A DNA stretch of 64,000 bases from Lysobacteraceae bacterium PS02065. Its GTDB lineage: Bacteria > Pseudomonadota > Gammaproteobacteria > Xanthomonadales > Rhodanobacteraceae. A model generated the notes under the pieces. That model did no database searches. It saw only the letters and a program-made list of their open reading frames with translations, and was not told the origin of the DNA. Positions 53,575 to 62,971 of the stretch are shown here, piece after piece. The position numbers and the translations under genes were made by a program. Position 1 is the first letter of the stretch; every line of letters begins with the position of its first letter. The stretch is taken from positions 1 through 64,000 of the forward strand of contig JASCPI010000015.1 of assembly GCA_029959555.1 (NCBI GenBank). The letters are read 5' to 3'.

Positions 53575-56500
53575 ATGCGCAGAATGTCGTTGCTGGCCGC
53601 GGCTGTCGCGGCCTCGTTGTCGTTCGCCCATGCCGCCGAGATCGAGAAGATCGTGCTCCCGGCCGGCGTGCAGGCGCCCGCCGGTTACGAGCGGGTCGCC
53701 GATTACGGTTCGTACGCCCTCTATCGCGGCAATCCCGCGGCGATGCCGCGCGGCGTCACGGGCGTCTACGCGCTGACCGAAGCCGACGTGCTGCAGTTCG
53801 ATCGCCTGCGCCTGGACACGCAGCAGTCGACGATCGAAGCGCCGCGCGGCTTCTCGCTCGCCGCGCCGACCGGCAAGGCGCTGCAGATCGTGCAGTTCGT
53901 CGGTCCGCTCAAACCCGAATGGCTCGACGCCGTGCGCGCCACGGGTGCCGTGCCGGTGCACTACATCGAGAGCAACGGCTACCTCGTGTGGGCCGATACG
54001 CCGGCGCGCGACGCGCTCGGCCGCATGGCCGATGCGAAGTCCGTGCTGCAGTTCAGTCAGCCGCTGCCGTCGTTCGTGAAGCTCGGTGATTCGCTGTTCG
54101 AGCGCCTGCAGCGCTCCGAATCCGGTTCCACGCGCGTGCCGGTGACGATCCAGATCGTGCGCCACGCCGACACCGAGGCGACCAAGAAGCGCCTCGAGGA
54201 AATCGGCATCACGCCCATCGCCGACTGGACGCCCGTGCTCGGCTACGAGAATGCGCGCTACAGCGCCACGCTCGACCAGGTGCGCCGCATCGTCGAGGTC
54301 GGCGACGTGTTCTGGGTCGGCGAGGTGCATCCGCGCACGCGCAACGACGAAGTGCAGGCGCAGATCATCCGCGGCTACTTCAACGCCAACCAGAGTGGTC
54401 CGCAGGGCGAAGGCTACCTGCCCTGGCTCGACGCGCTCGGCTTCCCGAACACCGCGGCGAGCTACCCGGTCGTCGACATCACCGACGACGGCATCGGCAA
54501 CCGCACGACCGAAACCGGCGACCCCACGCTGCACACGCTCGGCGTCGCCGGCAGTCCTTCGCGTGTCGTGTTCAACCAGACCTGCGGCTCCGCGTCGTCC
54601 AACGGCACCGTCGAGGGCCACGGCCACATCAACGCGAACATCGCGATGGGCTACGACCTGCGCGTCAATGCGACCACGCCGGGTGCCCGCTTCCCGAACG
54701 AGTACCAGCGCGGCCTCGGCATGAACCCGTACGGCCGCGTCGCGGGCACGCGCATCTTCAACTCCGCCGGCAGCTTCGACCAGAGCGCGTGCGGCAACAG
54801 CGATACCGGCGTGATCCGCGCGAGCTACGCGGCCGGTGCGCGCATCTCCTCGAACTCGTGGGGTTGCAGCGGTTGCGCGTCGCAGTACGACGACGGCTCG
54901 CAGGCCTACGATGCCGGCACGCGCGACGCCGATGCGCAGACCGCAGGCAACCAGCAGCTCATCACGATCTTCGCCGCCGGCAACAGCGGTTCCGGCGCCG
55001 GCACGGTCGGCACGCCCGGCAACGGCAAGAACATGCTCACGGTCGGCGCCTCGGAGAACCAGCGCCCCGTCGACGAGAACGGCAACTGGACCGACGGCTG
55101 CCAGGTCGGCCCCACCGGTGCCGACAATGCGATGGACGTGATCGGCTTCTCGTCGCGCGGTCCGTCGCCGGGCCAGCGCGTCAAGCCCGAGGTCATCGCA
55201 CCCGGCACGCACATCACCGGCACGCGCGCCAACCCGACCGCGGGCACCTCGACCTGCGACGCGGCGCGACCGCTCAACAACGCCACCTACGCCGCCTCGT
55301 CGGGTACCAGCCATTCGACGCCGGCGGTGTCGGGCGTGGCGTCGCTCGCGTACTGGTGGATCGCCAACGGCCGCGGCGGCCTCGCGTACGACGGTGGCAC
55401 GCCGGCAACGCCCTCGCCCGCCCTCATGAAGGCCTGGATGACGGCGCACCCGACCTACCTGACCGGCGTCAGCGCGAACGACACGCTGCCGAGCAACGTG
55501 CAGGGCTACGGCATGCCGAACCTCGAGGACATGTTCTCGGAGACGCCGAAGTTCGTGCTCGACCAGACCCGCGTGTTCGCGCAGAGCGGTGAGGTCTACA
55601 CGTTCGAGGGTGCGATCGCCGACCCGACCAAGCCGCTGCGCATCACGCTCGCCTATACGGATGCACCGGGCGCGATCGGCACGAGCCCGCAGGTCAACAA
55701 CCTCGATCTCGAGGTCGACGTCGCCGGCGCCACCTACCTCGGCAACCGCTTCACGGGACGCTGGAGCGCCACCGGCGGCACGCCGGACACGCGCAACAAC
55801 TACGAGGCCGTGTTCCTGCCCGCCGGCACCGGCGACTCGATCACGATCCGCGTGAAGGCGTTCAACATCGCCGGCGACGGCGTGCCCGGCAATGCCGACA
55901 CGACCGACCAGGACTTCGCGCTCGTCTGCAACAACTGCGCGCAGACGCCGTCGTTCTCGATGCAGGTCGAGCCGCCGGCGAGCGTCGCGGTGTGTTCGTC
56001 GACGACCTCGTCGGTGCCGTACGCGCTGCAGTTCGGATCGATCCTCGGCTTCGCGACGCCGGTGACGCTGTCGGCCAGCGGGAATCCCGTCGGCACCACG
56101 ACGACCTTCAGCACGAACCCGGTCAGCCTGCCCGGCAGCAGCACGTTCACGCTCGGCAATCTCGCCGCGGCGCCTGCCGGTACGCACACGGTGTCGATCA
56201 CCGGCACGGCCGGCACCGAGACGAAGACGCGTGACGTCGGCGTGACCGTGTTCAACGCCAACCCCGCGGCCTTCACGCTGACGTCGCCGTCCAACGGTGC
56301 CAGCAGCGTCGCGCTGAGCCCGGTGCTGTCGTGGGCCGCGGCCACGCAGGCCGCGCAGTACACGGTCGAGATCGCCACCGATGCCGCGTTCGCGAACATC
56401 GTCTACACGGGCACGAGCACGACCACCACGCACACGGTCGGCACGGCATTGACGAGCTCGCTGCAGTACTACTGGCGCGTCAGGGCCACCAACAGCTGTG

Positions 56501-57177
56501 GCCAGACGACGTCGAGCGCGGTGTACTCGTTCACGACGTTGCCGCTGCCGGGCGACTGCCCGCTCGGCACGACGCCGAACGCGGTCTACACGACCGATTT
56601 CGAGGGCGACAACTCGGGCTGGACGAGCACGGCGGGTGAAGGCACCGCGCTGTGGGCGATCAGCGGCACGCGCACGCACAGCGGCACCAAGGCCTTCCTG
56701 GGCCAGGACGTCACCGTGCGTTCCGACCAGCGCCTCGTGTCGCCGGCGATCGCGCTGCCGTCGGGCCAGCTGCCGATGAACCTTCTGTTCTGGAACCACC
56801 AGACGCTCGAGGATCGCACCGGTGGTTGCTACGACGGTGCCCTGCTCGAGGTCAGCAGCAACGACGGTTCGACGTGGACCCAGGTACCCGCCTCGCAGCT
56901 TCTGGTCGGCCCCTACCAGGGTCCGATCGGTGCGAACAGCCCGATCACCGGCCTGCAGGCCTGGTGCGGCGATCCGCAGGACTGGACGCGCTACGTGGTC
57001 GACCTCGCGAGCTACGCGGGCCAGACCGTGCGCTTCCGCTGGCGCCTCGGTACGGACACCTCGGTCGGCCGCGTGCCGGACGGGTTCTACCTCGACGACG
57101 TCAGCGTGCAGACCTGCACGGCGGCGCCGACGCAGGACCTCATCTTCGCGAACGGCTTCGAAACGCCGACACCGTAA
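53575..57177 (+). CDS. Exported S8 (subtilisin-like) serine protease with GFE tail
   Basis: 1200 residues with a signal peptide (ending AHA). A long N-terminal propeptide-like region precedes the S8 domain, with triad motifs VVDITDDGIGN (Asp near 300), VEGHGHINA (His near 348) and SSGTSHSTPAVSG (Ser near 579). A jelly-roll P-like domain follows, as in KP-43-type subtilases, then a beta-sandwich, a fibronectin-III-like module (FTLTSPSNGASSVALSPVLSW to FTTLP) and a MAM-like cysteine-containing C-terminal domain. It ends DLIFANGFETPTP, one of the shared tags. A strong terminator follows. It is probably a secreted protease. Confidence 0.93.
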   Translation: MRRMSLLAAAVAASLSFAHAAEIEKIVLPAGVQAPAGYERVADYGSYALYRGNPAAMPRGVTGVYALTEADVLQFDRLRLDTQQSTIEAPRGFSLAAPTGKALQIVQFVGPLKPEWLDAVRATGAVPVHYIESNGYLVWADTPARDALGRMADAKSVLQFSQPLPSFVKLGDSLFERLQRSESGSTRVPVTIQIVRHADTEATKKRLEEIGITPIADWTPVLGYENARYSATLDQVRRIVEVGDVFWVGEVHPRTRNDEVQAQIIRGYFNANQSGPQGEGYLPWLDALGFPNTAASYPVVDITDDGIGNRTTETGDPTLHTLGVAGSPSRVVFNQTCGSASSNGTVEGHGHINANIAMGYDLRVNATTPGARFPNEYQRGLGMNPYGRVAGTRIFNSAGSFDQSACGNSDTGVIRASYAAGARISSNSWGCSGCASQYDDGSQAYDAGTRDADAQTAGNQQLITIFAAGNSGSGAGTVGTPGNGKNMLTVGASENQRPVDENGNWTDGCQVGPTGADNAMDVIGFSSRGPSPGQRVKPEVIAPGTHITGTRANPTAGTSTCDAARPLNNATYAASSGTSHSTPAVSGVASLAYWWIANGRGGLAYDGGTPATPSPALMKAWMTAHPTYLTGVSANDTLPSNVQGYGMPNLEDMFSETPKFVLDQTRVFAQSGEVYTFEGAIADPTKPLRITLAYTDAPGAIGTSPQVNNLDLEVDVAGATYLGNRFTGRWSATGGTPDTRNNYEAVFLPAGTGDSITIRVKAFNIAGDGVPGNADTTDQDFALVCNNCAQTPSFSMQVEPPASVAVCSSTTSSVPYALQFGSILGFATPVTLSASGNPVGTTTTFSTNPVSLPGSSTFTLGNLAAAPAGTHTVSITGTAGTETKTRDVGVTVFNANPAAFTLTSPSNGASSVALSPVLSWAAATQAAQYTVEIATDAAFANIVYTGTSTTTTHTVGTALTSSLQYYWRVRATNSCGQTTSSAVYSFTTLPLPGDCPLGTTPNAVYTTDFEGDNSGWTSTAGEGTALWAISGTRTHSGTKAFLGQDVTVRSDQRLVSPAIALPSGQLPMNLLFWNHQTLEDRTGGCYDGALLEVSSNDGSTWTQVPASQLLVGPYQGPIGANSPITGLQAWCGDPQDWTRYVVDLASYAGQTVRFRWRLGTDTSVGRVPDGFYLDDVSVQTCTAAPTQDLIFANGFETPTP

Positions 57178-57229
57178 GAGCGCGTGACCGTGCCGCCGGA
57201 TGTCGCGGCGGCACGGCGTACGTCCCACG

Positions 57230-57257
57230 AAAAAGGCCCGCTCGCGCGGGCCTTTTT
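57230..57257. terminator. Bidirectional rho-independent terminator
   Basis: GGCCCGC-TCGC-GCGGGCC is flanked by AAAAA and TTTTT, so it works in both directions. It separates the S8 protease gene from the convergent dienelactone hydrolase gene. A second stem (TGCCGCC...GGCGGCA, 57191-57213) sits just upstream. Confidence 0.92.
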
Positions 57258-57276
57258 CTTATGTACGACAGGACGA

Positions 57277-58191
57277 TCAGGCTCGGGCCGGTGACGTGCC
57301 CAACGTTCGCGCGAACACCGCGAGCATGCGTTTCCACGCCTCGGCGGCGGCCGCTTCGTCGTAGCGCGGTGTGGTGTCGTTGTTGAAACCGTGCTGCGTG
57401 CCGGCCGGCTGGTACAGCGCGTGCTTCACGCCGGCTTTCCCGAGGGCTTCCTTGTACGGAGGCCACGTCGCGTTGACGCGCTCGTCCTCGGCCGCGAGCA
57501 CGACGAGCAGCTCGGCCTTGATCGCGGGCACGTCCTCGAGTGCAGGCGCGACGCCGTAGAACGGCACCGCGGCGCCGAGATCGGGGATCCGCGTCGCGAG
57601 CAGGTTCGCGATCGCGCCACCGTAGCAGAAGCCGACCACACCGACCTTGCCGTTGCCGCCTTCGATGCCTTTCAGCAGCGCCGCCGCGGCGACGAAATCC
57701 TCGCGCGTCTTCGGCTGGTCGAGTTTGCCGAACAGCGTGCGCGCATCGTCCTCGTTGCCGGGGTAACCGCCAAGCGTGAACAGTGCATCAGGGGCGAACG
57801 CGAGATAGCCCTCGAGCGCGACGCGCCGCGTGACGTCCTCGATGTGCGGATTGAGGCCGCGGTTCTCGTGCACGACGAGCACGGTCGGCAGTGGCCCTTT
57901 CGCTCCGGCGGGACGCGCGAGGTAACCGCTGGCCTTGCCGTTGCCCTTGGGCGAATCGAACGCGAGCGTACGCGTGACGAGGCGCGCATCGTCGGGCGTG
58001 ATCTTCTGCGCCTCGGCGAACTGCGGGCTCAGTGCGGCGAGCAGTGCCGCCGCCGTCGTGCCACCGATCGCGAAGCGCGCCGCACCGGCGAGGAAACCGC
58101 GGCGATCGATCGCGCCATGCACGTACTGGTCGAACAGGCGCATGACTTCGGGGTCGAAGTCCTTGGCCGTGCGGCGTGGGGTGTCGGTCAT
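57277..58191 (-). CDS. Tat-exported dienelactone hydrolase family protein
   Basis: 304 residues. An unusually long n-region precedes the twin-arginine motif DRRGFLAGAARFA (near residue 30). The alpha/beta hydrolase has the family's catalytic Cys in GVVGFCYGGA, Asp in AAEDERVNA and His in GTQHGFNND. Members hydrolyse dienelactones or related esters. With the AKR at 50729 and possibly the SDR at 4927, it adds to a set of Tat-dependent redox/hydrolase proteins. The ATG has GGAG eight bases upstream. Confidence 0.92.
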   Translation of the reverse strand: MTDTPRRTAKDFDPEVMRLFDQYVHGAIDRRGFLAGAARFAIGGTTAAALLAALSPQFAEAQKITPDDARLVTRTLAFDSPKGNGKASGYLARPAGAKGPLPTVLVVHENRGLNPHIEDVTRRVALEGYLAFAPDALFTLGGYPGNEDDARTLFGKLDQPKTREDFVAAAALLKGIEGGNGKVGVVGFCYGGAIANLLATRIPDLGAAVPFYGVAPALEDVPAIKAELLVVLAAEDERVNATWPPYKEALGKAGVKHALYQPAGTQHGFNNDTTPRYDEAAAAEAWKRMLAVFARTLGTSPARA

Positions 58192-58303
58192 GGGCGTGCC
58201 TCCGCGGAACGTGACGATGGGAGGTCGAGCATAGCGCCCGCCCGCAGGCCGCGTGTTGCGGAGTCGTGTCCGAAGCAGCGTTCGAAGCCTGGGGTCTGAC
58301 GCT

Positions 58304-58380
58304 GGGGGTCAGGTTCCTTTTTCCTTGCTGTTGCGCCCCTGAAGTGACGCACCGCTCGGGAACAATGAACCTGACCCCCT
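58304..58380. repeat. REP-like element, GGGGTCAGGTTCATT arms
   Basis: The left arm GGGGTCAGGTTCCTTTTTCC and the right arm GGAACAATGAACCTGACCCC are imperfect inverted copies with a loop of about 36 bases. It is the same family as at 4646-4842 and 50613-50680, again between genes, 25 bases before the 3' end of an ABC exporter gene. Confidence 0.78.
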
Positions 58381-58405
58381 GTCTGCCCGCATGTCGTGGC
58401 GCGCG

Positions 58406-60238
58406 TCAGCCCTCGGCAGAGACGAAACCACCGGTCTGGCGCGCCCACAGGCGTGCGTAGAGACCGCCCTGCGCGACGAGTTCGGCGTGCGAGCCGCTCT
58501 CGACGATCGCGCCGTGCTCCATGCCGACGAGGCGGTCCATGCGCGCGATCGTCGAGAGGCGATGCGCGATCGCGATGACGGTCTTGCCGGCCATGAGCTC
58601 GTCGAGGCTCTCCTGGATCGCGGCCTCGACTTCGGAATCGAGCGCCGACGTCGCCTCGTCGAGCACGAGGATCGGGGCGTCCTTGAGCAGCACGCGCGCG
58701 ATCGCGATGCGCTGGCGCTGCCCGCCCGAGAGCTTCACGCCGCGCTCGCCGACGTGGGCGTCGTAGCCGCGACGGCCTTCGCCATCGATCAGGCCTTCGA
58801 TGAAGGTGTCCGCGCGCGCCTTGCGCACGGCGGCGTGGAGCTGCTCCTCGGTCGCGTCGGGACGCCCGTACAGCAGGTTCTCGCGGATCGAGCGGTGCAG
58901 CAGCGAGGTGTCCTGCGTGACCACGCCGATCTGCCCGCGCAGGCTCTCCTGCGTGGCGAGCGCGATGTCCTGGCCATCCACGAGGATGCGTCCGGCCTCG
59001 AGGTCGTAGAGCCGCAGCAGCACGTTGACGAGGGTCGACTTGCCCGCGCCGGACGGGCCGACGAGACCGATCTTCTCGCCCGCGCGCACGTGCAGGTCGA
59101 GCCCTTCGATGACGCCGCCACGCTTGCCGTAATGGAAGTGGATGCCTTCGAAGCGCACGTCGCCGTGCGTCACGACCAGAGGCTTCGCATCGTCGCGGTC
59201 CTGCACCGACGCCGGCTGCGCGATCGACTCGATGCCGTCCTCGACGGTGCCGATGTCCTCGAAGATGCCGTTGACGGTCCACATGATCCAGCCGGACATG
59301 TTGTGGATGCGGATGACCAGGCCGGTCGCGAGCGTGATCGCGCCGACCGTGACCTCGCCACGGCTCCACAGCCACAGCGCGAGTCCGCAGGTGCCGACGA
59401 TCAGGAAGCCGTTGAGGAACGCGATCGCGGTGTCCATCGCGGTGGTGACGCGGGTCTGGCCCCGGTGCTTCACGACCAGTTCCTCGATCGCGTCGCGCAC
59501 GTAGGCCTGCTCGCGCCCGCCGTGCGAGAACAGCTTGAGCGTCGAGATGTTGGTGTAGCCGTCGACGATGCGACCCATCGCGGCCGAACGCGCATCCGAG
59601 GCGGCCCAGGCTTTCTCCTTCATGCGCGGCACGAAGTACGCCATGAGCCCGACGTAGCCGACCAGCCAGACCGACAGCGGCAGCATGAGCCACGGATCGG
59701 CCTGCGCGAACAGCCACAGCGCACTCCCCGTGTAGACGAGGATGTACCAGATCGCATCGACCATGTGCACGGCCGACTCGCGCAGCGAAGTGCCGGTCTG
59801 CATGACGCGGTTGGCGATGCGGCCGGCGAAGTCGTTCTGGAAGAATGACAGGCTCTGCCGCACCACGTAGCTGTGCGTGAGCCAGCGCGTGCGGTTGCTC
59901 AGGCCCGGCACGATCGCCTGGTTCACGAACAGGTTGTGCAGCAGCACGAGCAGCGGTCGCGCGATCAGCGTTATGCCGGCCATCCACAGCAGCACGTCGG
60001 CATGGCGGTGGAAGAAGTCGGCATCGGGCTTCTCGCTGACGAGGTCGACGATGCGCGCGAGGTAGCTGAACATCGCGACCTCCACCAGCGCGAGCAGCAG
60101 GCCGGCCACGACCGTGCCGGCCAGCAACAGCCGGATCGGTGCGAGGTAATGCACGTAGAAGCGCCACAGCGAGCGCGGCGGCATCGCGCGTTCCGTCGGC
60201 GGGAACACGTCGATGAGCGATTCGAACCAGCGGAACAT
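58406..60238 (-). CDS. ABC exporter, fused permease and ATPase
   Basis: 610 residues: a six-helix permease and an ATPase with Walker A GPSGAGKST, signature LSGGQRQR and Walker B ILVLDEATSALD. The arrangement matches MsbA/Atm1-like homodimeric exporters (type IV fold). The substrate is not evident; the permease lacks the ATM1-type motif seen in the exporter at 35491, so this is a different subfamily. A GATAAT -10-like box lies about 30 bases upstream of the ATG at 60238. Confidence 0.92.
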   Translation of the reverse strand: MFRWFESLIDVFPPTERAMPPRSLWRFYVHYLAPIRLLLAGTVVAGLLLALVEVAMFSYLARIVDLVSEKPDADFFHRHADVLLWMAGITLIARPLLVLLHNLFVNQAIVPGLSNRTRWLTHSYVVRQSLSFFQNDFAGRIANRVMQTGTSLRESAVHMVDAIWYILVYTGSALWLFAQADPWLMLPLSVWLVGYVGLMAYFVPRMKEKAWAASDARSAAMGRIVDGYTNISTLKLFSHGGREQAYVRDAIEELVVKHRGQTRVTTAMDTAIAFLNGFLIVGTCGLALWLWSRGEVTVGAITLATGLVIRIHNMSGWIMWTVNGIFEDIGTVEDGIESIAQPASVQDRDDAKPLVVTHGDVRFEGIHFHYGKRGGVIEGLDLHVRAGEKIGLVGPSGAGKSTLVNVLLRLYDLEAGRILVDGQDIALATQESLRGQIGVVTQDTSLLHRSIRENLLYGRPDATEEQLHAAVRKARADTFIEGLIDGEGRRGYDAHVGERGVKLSGGQRQRIAIARVLLKDAPILVLDEATSALDSEVEAAIQESLDELMAGKTVIAIAHRLSTIARMDRLVGMEHGAIVESGSHAELVAQGGLYARLWARQTGGFVSAEG

Positions 60239-60363
60239 GGGCGACACCCGATACGGCAGCCCGCCATTATCCCACCGTCGGCCCGTCTCACGCCAAGCCG
60301 CGGCATCATGGTCCGGATCCACCTGCGCTACGATGCGCGCCCTTCCGAACCGCGAGCACGACC

Positions 60364-61212
60364 GTGGCGCGCCATCCCGGCCCCCTGCTGACGCACGATG
60401 TCGCCGTCGCGCTCGAATCCGCGCGTGCAGCGGGCGCGACGACGTGGAACGGCTCGTTCGACCTCGGTCGTTCGCGCGCCGATGCCGTGCTCGCAGCCGA
60501 CGCCTGGACTCTCGACGGCGTCGCCTACCCCTACCCGGGCGCGCTCAAGGAACGCAGCATCCAGTGGTGGGACGGCGAGGACTTCGTCGTCGCCGCACGC
60601 TTCGGTCGCGCGCTCTACAAGCTCGTCGCGACGCCCTGGGGCGCACCGACGTTCGAGATCGACGGCATCAAGATGCTGCCGACCGCACAGGTCTCGCCGT
60701 TCGAGGACGCACGCACCAAGGTCGCGCTCGTGCAGCCGAACGGCCGCGAGGTACTCGACACCTGCGGTGGTCTGGGCTACTTCGCCGCGGCCTGCCTCGA
60801 AGCCGGCGCCGCGCGCATCCGCTCGTTCGAGAAGAGCGACGAGGTGCTGTGGCTGCGCACGCTCAACCCTTGGTCGCCCGATCCCGGCGACGCCACCGCG
60901 CGCGGACGCCTGCACCTCGAGCATGCCGACGTCGCCGTCGCGATCCGCGGCCTCGGTGATGCGTCGTTCGACGCGATCCTGCACGACCCGCCGCGCTTCG
61001 GCATTGCCGGCGAACTGTACGCGCAGGCTTTCTACGACGACCTCGCGCGCGTGCTGCGCCGCGGCGGTCGCCTGTTCCACTACACGGGCACACCCAACCG
61101 CCTGACCAGTGGGCGCGACGTGCCTGCCGAAGTCATGCGCCGGCTCGAGCGCGCCGGCTTCAAGGCCGAGCGCGCACTCGATGGCGTGCTTGCGGTGAAG
61201 CGCGCGCGCTGA
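60364..61212 (+). CDS. SAM-dependent methyltransferase
   Basis: 282 residues. An N-terminal domain (residues 1-115) precedes a class I Rossmann fold with EVLDTCGGLGYFAAACLEAGA (motif I, near 125) and LHDPPRFG (motif IV, a DPPR variant of the DPPY/NPPY motif of amino- and carboxyl-group methyltransferases). It resembles spermidine-synthase-like or rRNA-type methyltransferases; the substrate is unknown. The start is a GTG at 60364; no ATG is nearby in frame. Confidence 0.8.
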   Translation: MARHPGPLLTHDVAVALESARAAGATTWNGSFDLGRSRADAVLAADAWTLDGVAYPYPGALKERSIQWWDGEDFVVAARFGRALYKLVATPWGAPTFEIDGIKMLPTAQVSPFEDARTKVALVQPNGREVLDTCGGLGYFAAACLEAGAARIRSFEKSDEVLWLRTLNPWSPDPGDATARGRLHLEHADVAVAIRGLGDASFDAILHDPPRFGIAGELYAQAFYDDLARVLRRGGRLFHYTGTPNRLTSGRDVPAEVMRRLERAGFKAERALDGVLAVKRAR

Positions 61213-61371
61213 AGCCCATCCGGTGGCGCTCGTCGTCCACCGCCGACCCGCGTCGCGCACGGGCAGATCGCTCGTCTCGGGTAGCCGACGCCTCGCGAGA
61301 CGCCACGGCGAGGCCACGACGCCAGGCACGACCGCCCCATCCTGGAATGCGGTCTCCTGCCCGCGGACGCG

Positions 61372-61953
61372 TCAGCGCAACAGCCAGACCATCACGGTAC
61401 CGAGCGCGCCGGCGATCGTGATGAGGCCCGACAGCAGCTCCACGACCTGACGCGCGACCACGAGGGTGCCGATGACACCCGAGCGCGTCGGCTCGCCGAC
61501 CACCGGTGCCGGTGTCGATGCGACGGCAGCCGGTGCCGTGTCGACACCGTCGACGAACAGGCGCAGGCGGAACCGGAACACGCCGGCGTCGACGAGCGCG
61601 ACGATCTCCTCGCCCACGCCTTCGCCGACGCGGATCGGCGCGCGCAGTTCCATCTTGAGGCCGACCCCGCCACGCGCGACGCGACCGCCGTCGAGGTAGA
61701 GGCGCTCACCGGTATACGGGCTGTTCTCGAAACGGATCCCGTGGCCCTTGTAGGCGATCTCCCAGCGTTGCCGCAGCGAACCGGCGAGTACCACGAACAC
61801 GGTACCGAGCACGATCGCCGGAGCCGCGATCCAGGGCGAGCCGCCCGACATGAATGCGCCGACGCCGCTTGCCAGCAATGCCATGCTCGTGACGACGCCC
61901 ATGAGCTGTCGGCGCCGGATCTGTTCGTCGGTGACGTCGAGCAGCTTGATCAT
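61372..61953 (-). CDS. Small inner-membrane protein, unknown
   Basis: 193 residues. Two N-terminal helices (LMGVVTSMALLASGVGAFM and PWIAAPAIVLGTVFVVLAG) and one C-terminal helix (VVELLSGLITIAGALGTVMVWLL) flank a soluble beta-rich part. It follows the MarR-GNAT gene by 30 bases on the same strand, so it is probably in the MarR-controlled operon. No family recognised. Confidence 0.75.
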   Translation of the reverse strand: MIKLLDVTDEQIRRRQLMGVVTSMALLASGVGAFMSGGSPWIAAPAIVLGTVFVVLAGSLRQRWEIAYKGHGIRFENSPYTGERLYLDGGRVARGGVGLKMELRAPIRVGEGVGEEIVALVDAGVFRFRLRLFVDGVDTAPAAVASTPAPVVGEPTRSGVIGTLVVARQVVELLSGLITIAGALGTVMVWLLR

Positions 61954-61983
61954 CGGGCATCGCGTCGTGCGGAAGGCGGCGGA

Positions 61984-62901
61984 TCATAGCCTGCGGGATC
62001 GACGCCTGCGCACCGGGCCCGCGAGCCGCTTCTCGAACCAGTGGTCGGCGTAGCGATTGTCGTTGTAGGCCGGAATCTCGACGTAACCCGCATCGAGGTA
62101 CAGCGCACGCGCCTCGACGAGCCTGCGGTTGGTGTCGAGGCGCAGCGTATCGAGCCCCATCGCGACGGCCTGCTCCTCGAGCGCCGCGATCATGCGCCGC
62201 GCGATGCCGAGGCCACGTGCCGACGGGGCGACCCACATGCGCTTGAGTTCACCGACGCCCGGCGCGAGCACCTTGAGCCCTCCGCAGCCGACCGCCACAC
62301 CCGTGAGGCTCGCGACGAGGAAGACGCCGGCAGGCGGCACGAGTTCGTCCGGATCGGCCGACACGCTGCGGGCCGGATCGAAGCCGCCCTCGAACCGCGC
62401 GGCGAGCTCGGCGAGGTAGGCGTCGATGCATGCGCGCGACGACGCATCACGTGGATCGGCCACATCGATCGTGACCGCCGCGGCGCGCAACAGGCGCTCC
62501 ACGTCCGCCATCGCCGTGACGAGGCGATCGCGTTGCGACGGCGCAAGGGTCTCGAGCAGACGCGAGGCCGCGGCATCCGAACGGCGGTCGAGTTCGTCGA
62601 ATTCACGCCGTCCCTGACGCGTCAGCGTGGCGCGCCGTACACGCGCGTCCTCGCGCGAGGCCTGCATCGCGACGAAACCCTGCGTCTCCAGCGCGCGCAG
62701 CAGTCGGCTCAGGTAACCCGAGTCGACAGCCAGGCGCATGCGCAGCTCGCGTACGTCGATGCCATCGCGGCCGATCTCGTAGAGCAGGCGCGATTCAGCC
62801 AGCGGACGCCCGCGACCGAGGTAGTCCGCATCGAGTGCGCCGATATGCGCGGTGACGGTGCGGTTGAAGCGCCTGACGTGGTCGATCGCGGCTCGGTCCA
62901 T
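61984..62901 (-). CDS. MarR-GNAT fusion regulator/acetyltransferase
   Basis: 305 residues. Residues 1-145 are a MarR winged helix (LAESRLLYEIGRDGIDVRELRMRL, SGYLSRLLRALETQGFVAMQASREDARVRRATLT). Residues 150-300 are a GNAT acetyltransferase with ELKRMWVAPSARGLGIARRMIAALEEQA (acetyl-CoA loop RGLGIARR). Such fusions couple DNA binding to acylation of a small molecule. A 28-bp palindrome covers the start codon, pointing to autorepression. The predicted promoter places transcription start at or next to the ATG, so the mRNA may be leaderless. A membrane-protein gene follows in the same operon. Confidence 0.92.
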   Translation of the reverse strand: MDRAAIDHVRRFNRTVTAHIGALDADYLGRGRPLAESRLLYEIGRDGIDVRELRMRLAVDSGYLSRLLRALETQGFVAMQASREDARVRRATLTRQGRREFDELDRRSDAAASRLLETLAPSQRDRLVTAMADVERLLRAAAVTIDVADPRDASSRACIDAYLAELAARFEGGFDPARSVSADPDELVPPAGVFLVASLTGVAVGCGGLKVLAPGVGELKRMWVAPSARGLGIARRMIAALEEQAVAMGLDTLRLDTNRRLVEARALYLDAGYVEIPAYNDNRYADHWFEKRLAGPVRRRRSRRL

Positions 62902-62925
62902 TGACTGACTTTAGTCAGGCAATGG
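62898..62925. promoter_or_regulatory. MarR-type operator over the start codon
   Basis: CCATTGACTGACT and its near-perfect inverse AGTCAGGCAATGG form a 28-bp palindrome with mismatches only at one symmetric outer pair (A/C) and at the centre. The ATG of the MarR-GNAT gene (62901-62899 on the minus strand) lies inside the left half. A promoter -10 TAAAGT (62908-62913) also lies inside it, with -35 TTGCGC at 62931-62936 (17-base spacer). This suits steric autorepression. Confidence 0.85.
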
Positions 62926-62930
62926 ACGCT

Positions 62931-62936
62931 GCGCAA
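62931..62936 (-). promoter_or_regulatory. -35 element of the MarR-GNAT promoter
   Basis: TTGCGC read on the minus strand, 17 bases from the TAAAGT -10 at 62908-62913. The predicted start of transcription is within one or two bases of the ATG, leaving no room for a Shine-Dalgarno. Confidence 0.55.
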
Positions 62937-62971
62937 GCCTGGACCCGCGCACATCGGGACGAAAACCTGCG

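Noticed and set aside
53461..57228. A 1255-codon open frame antisense to the S8 protease
   Set aside because: The protease on the plus strand has a signal peptide, an intact triad and a known domain order. The antisense frame is Arg/Val/Ala-rich low complexity with no motif.
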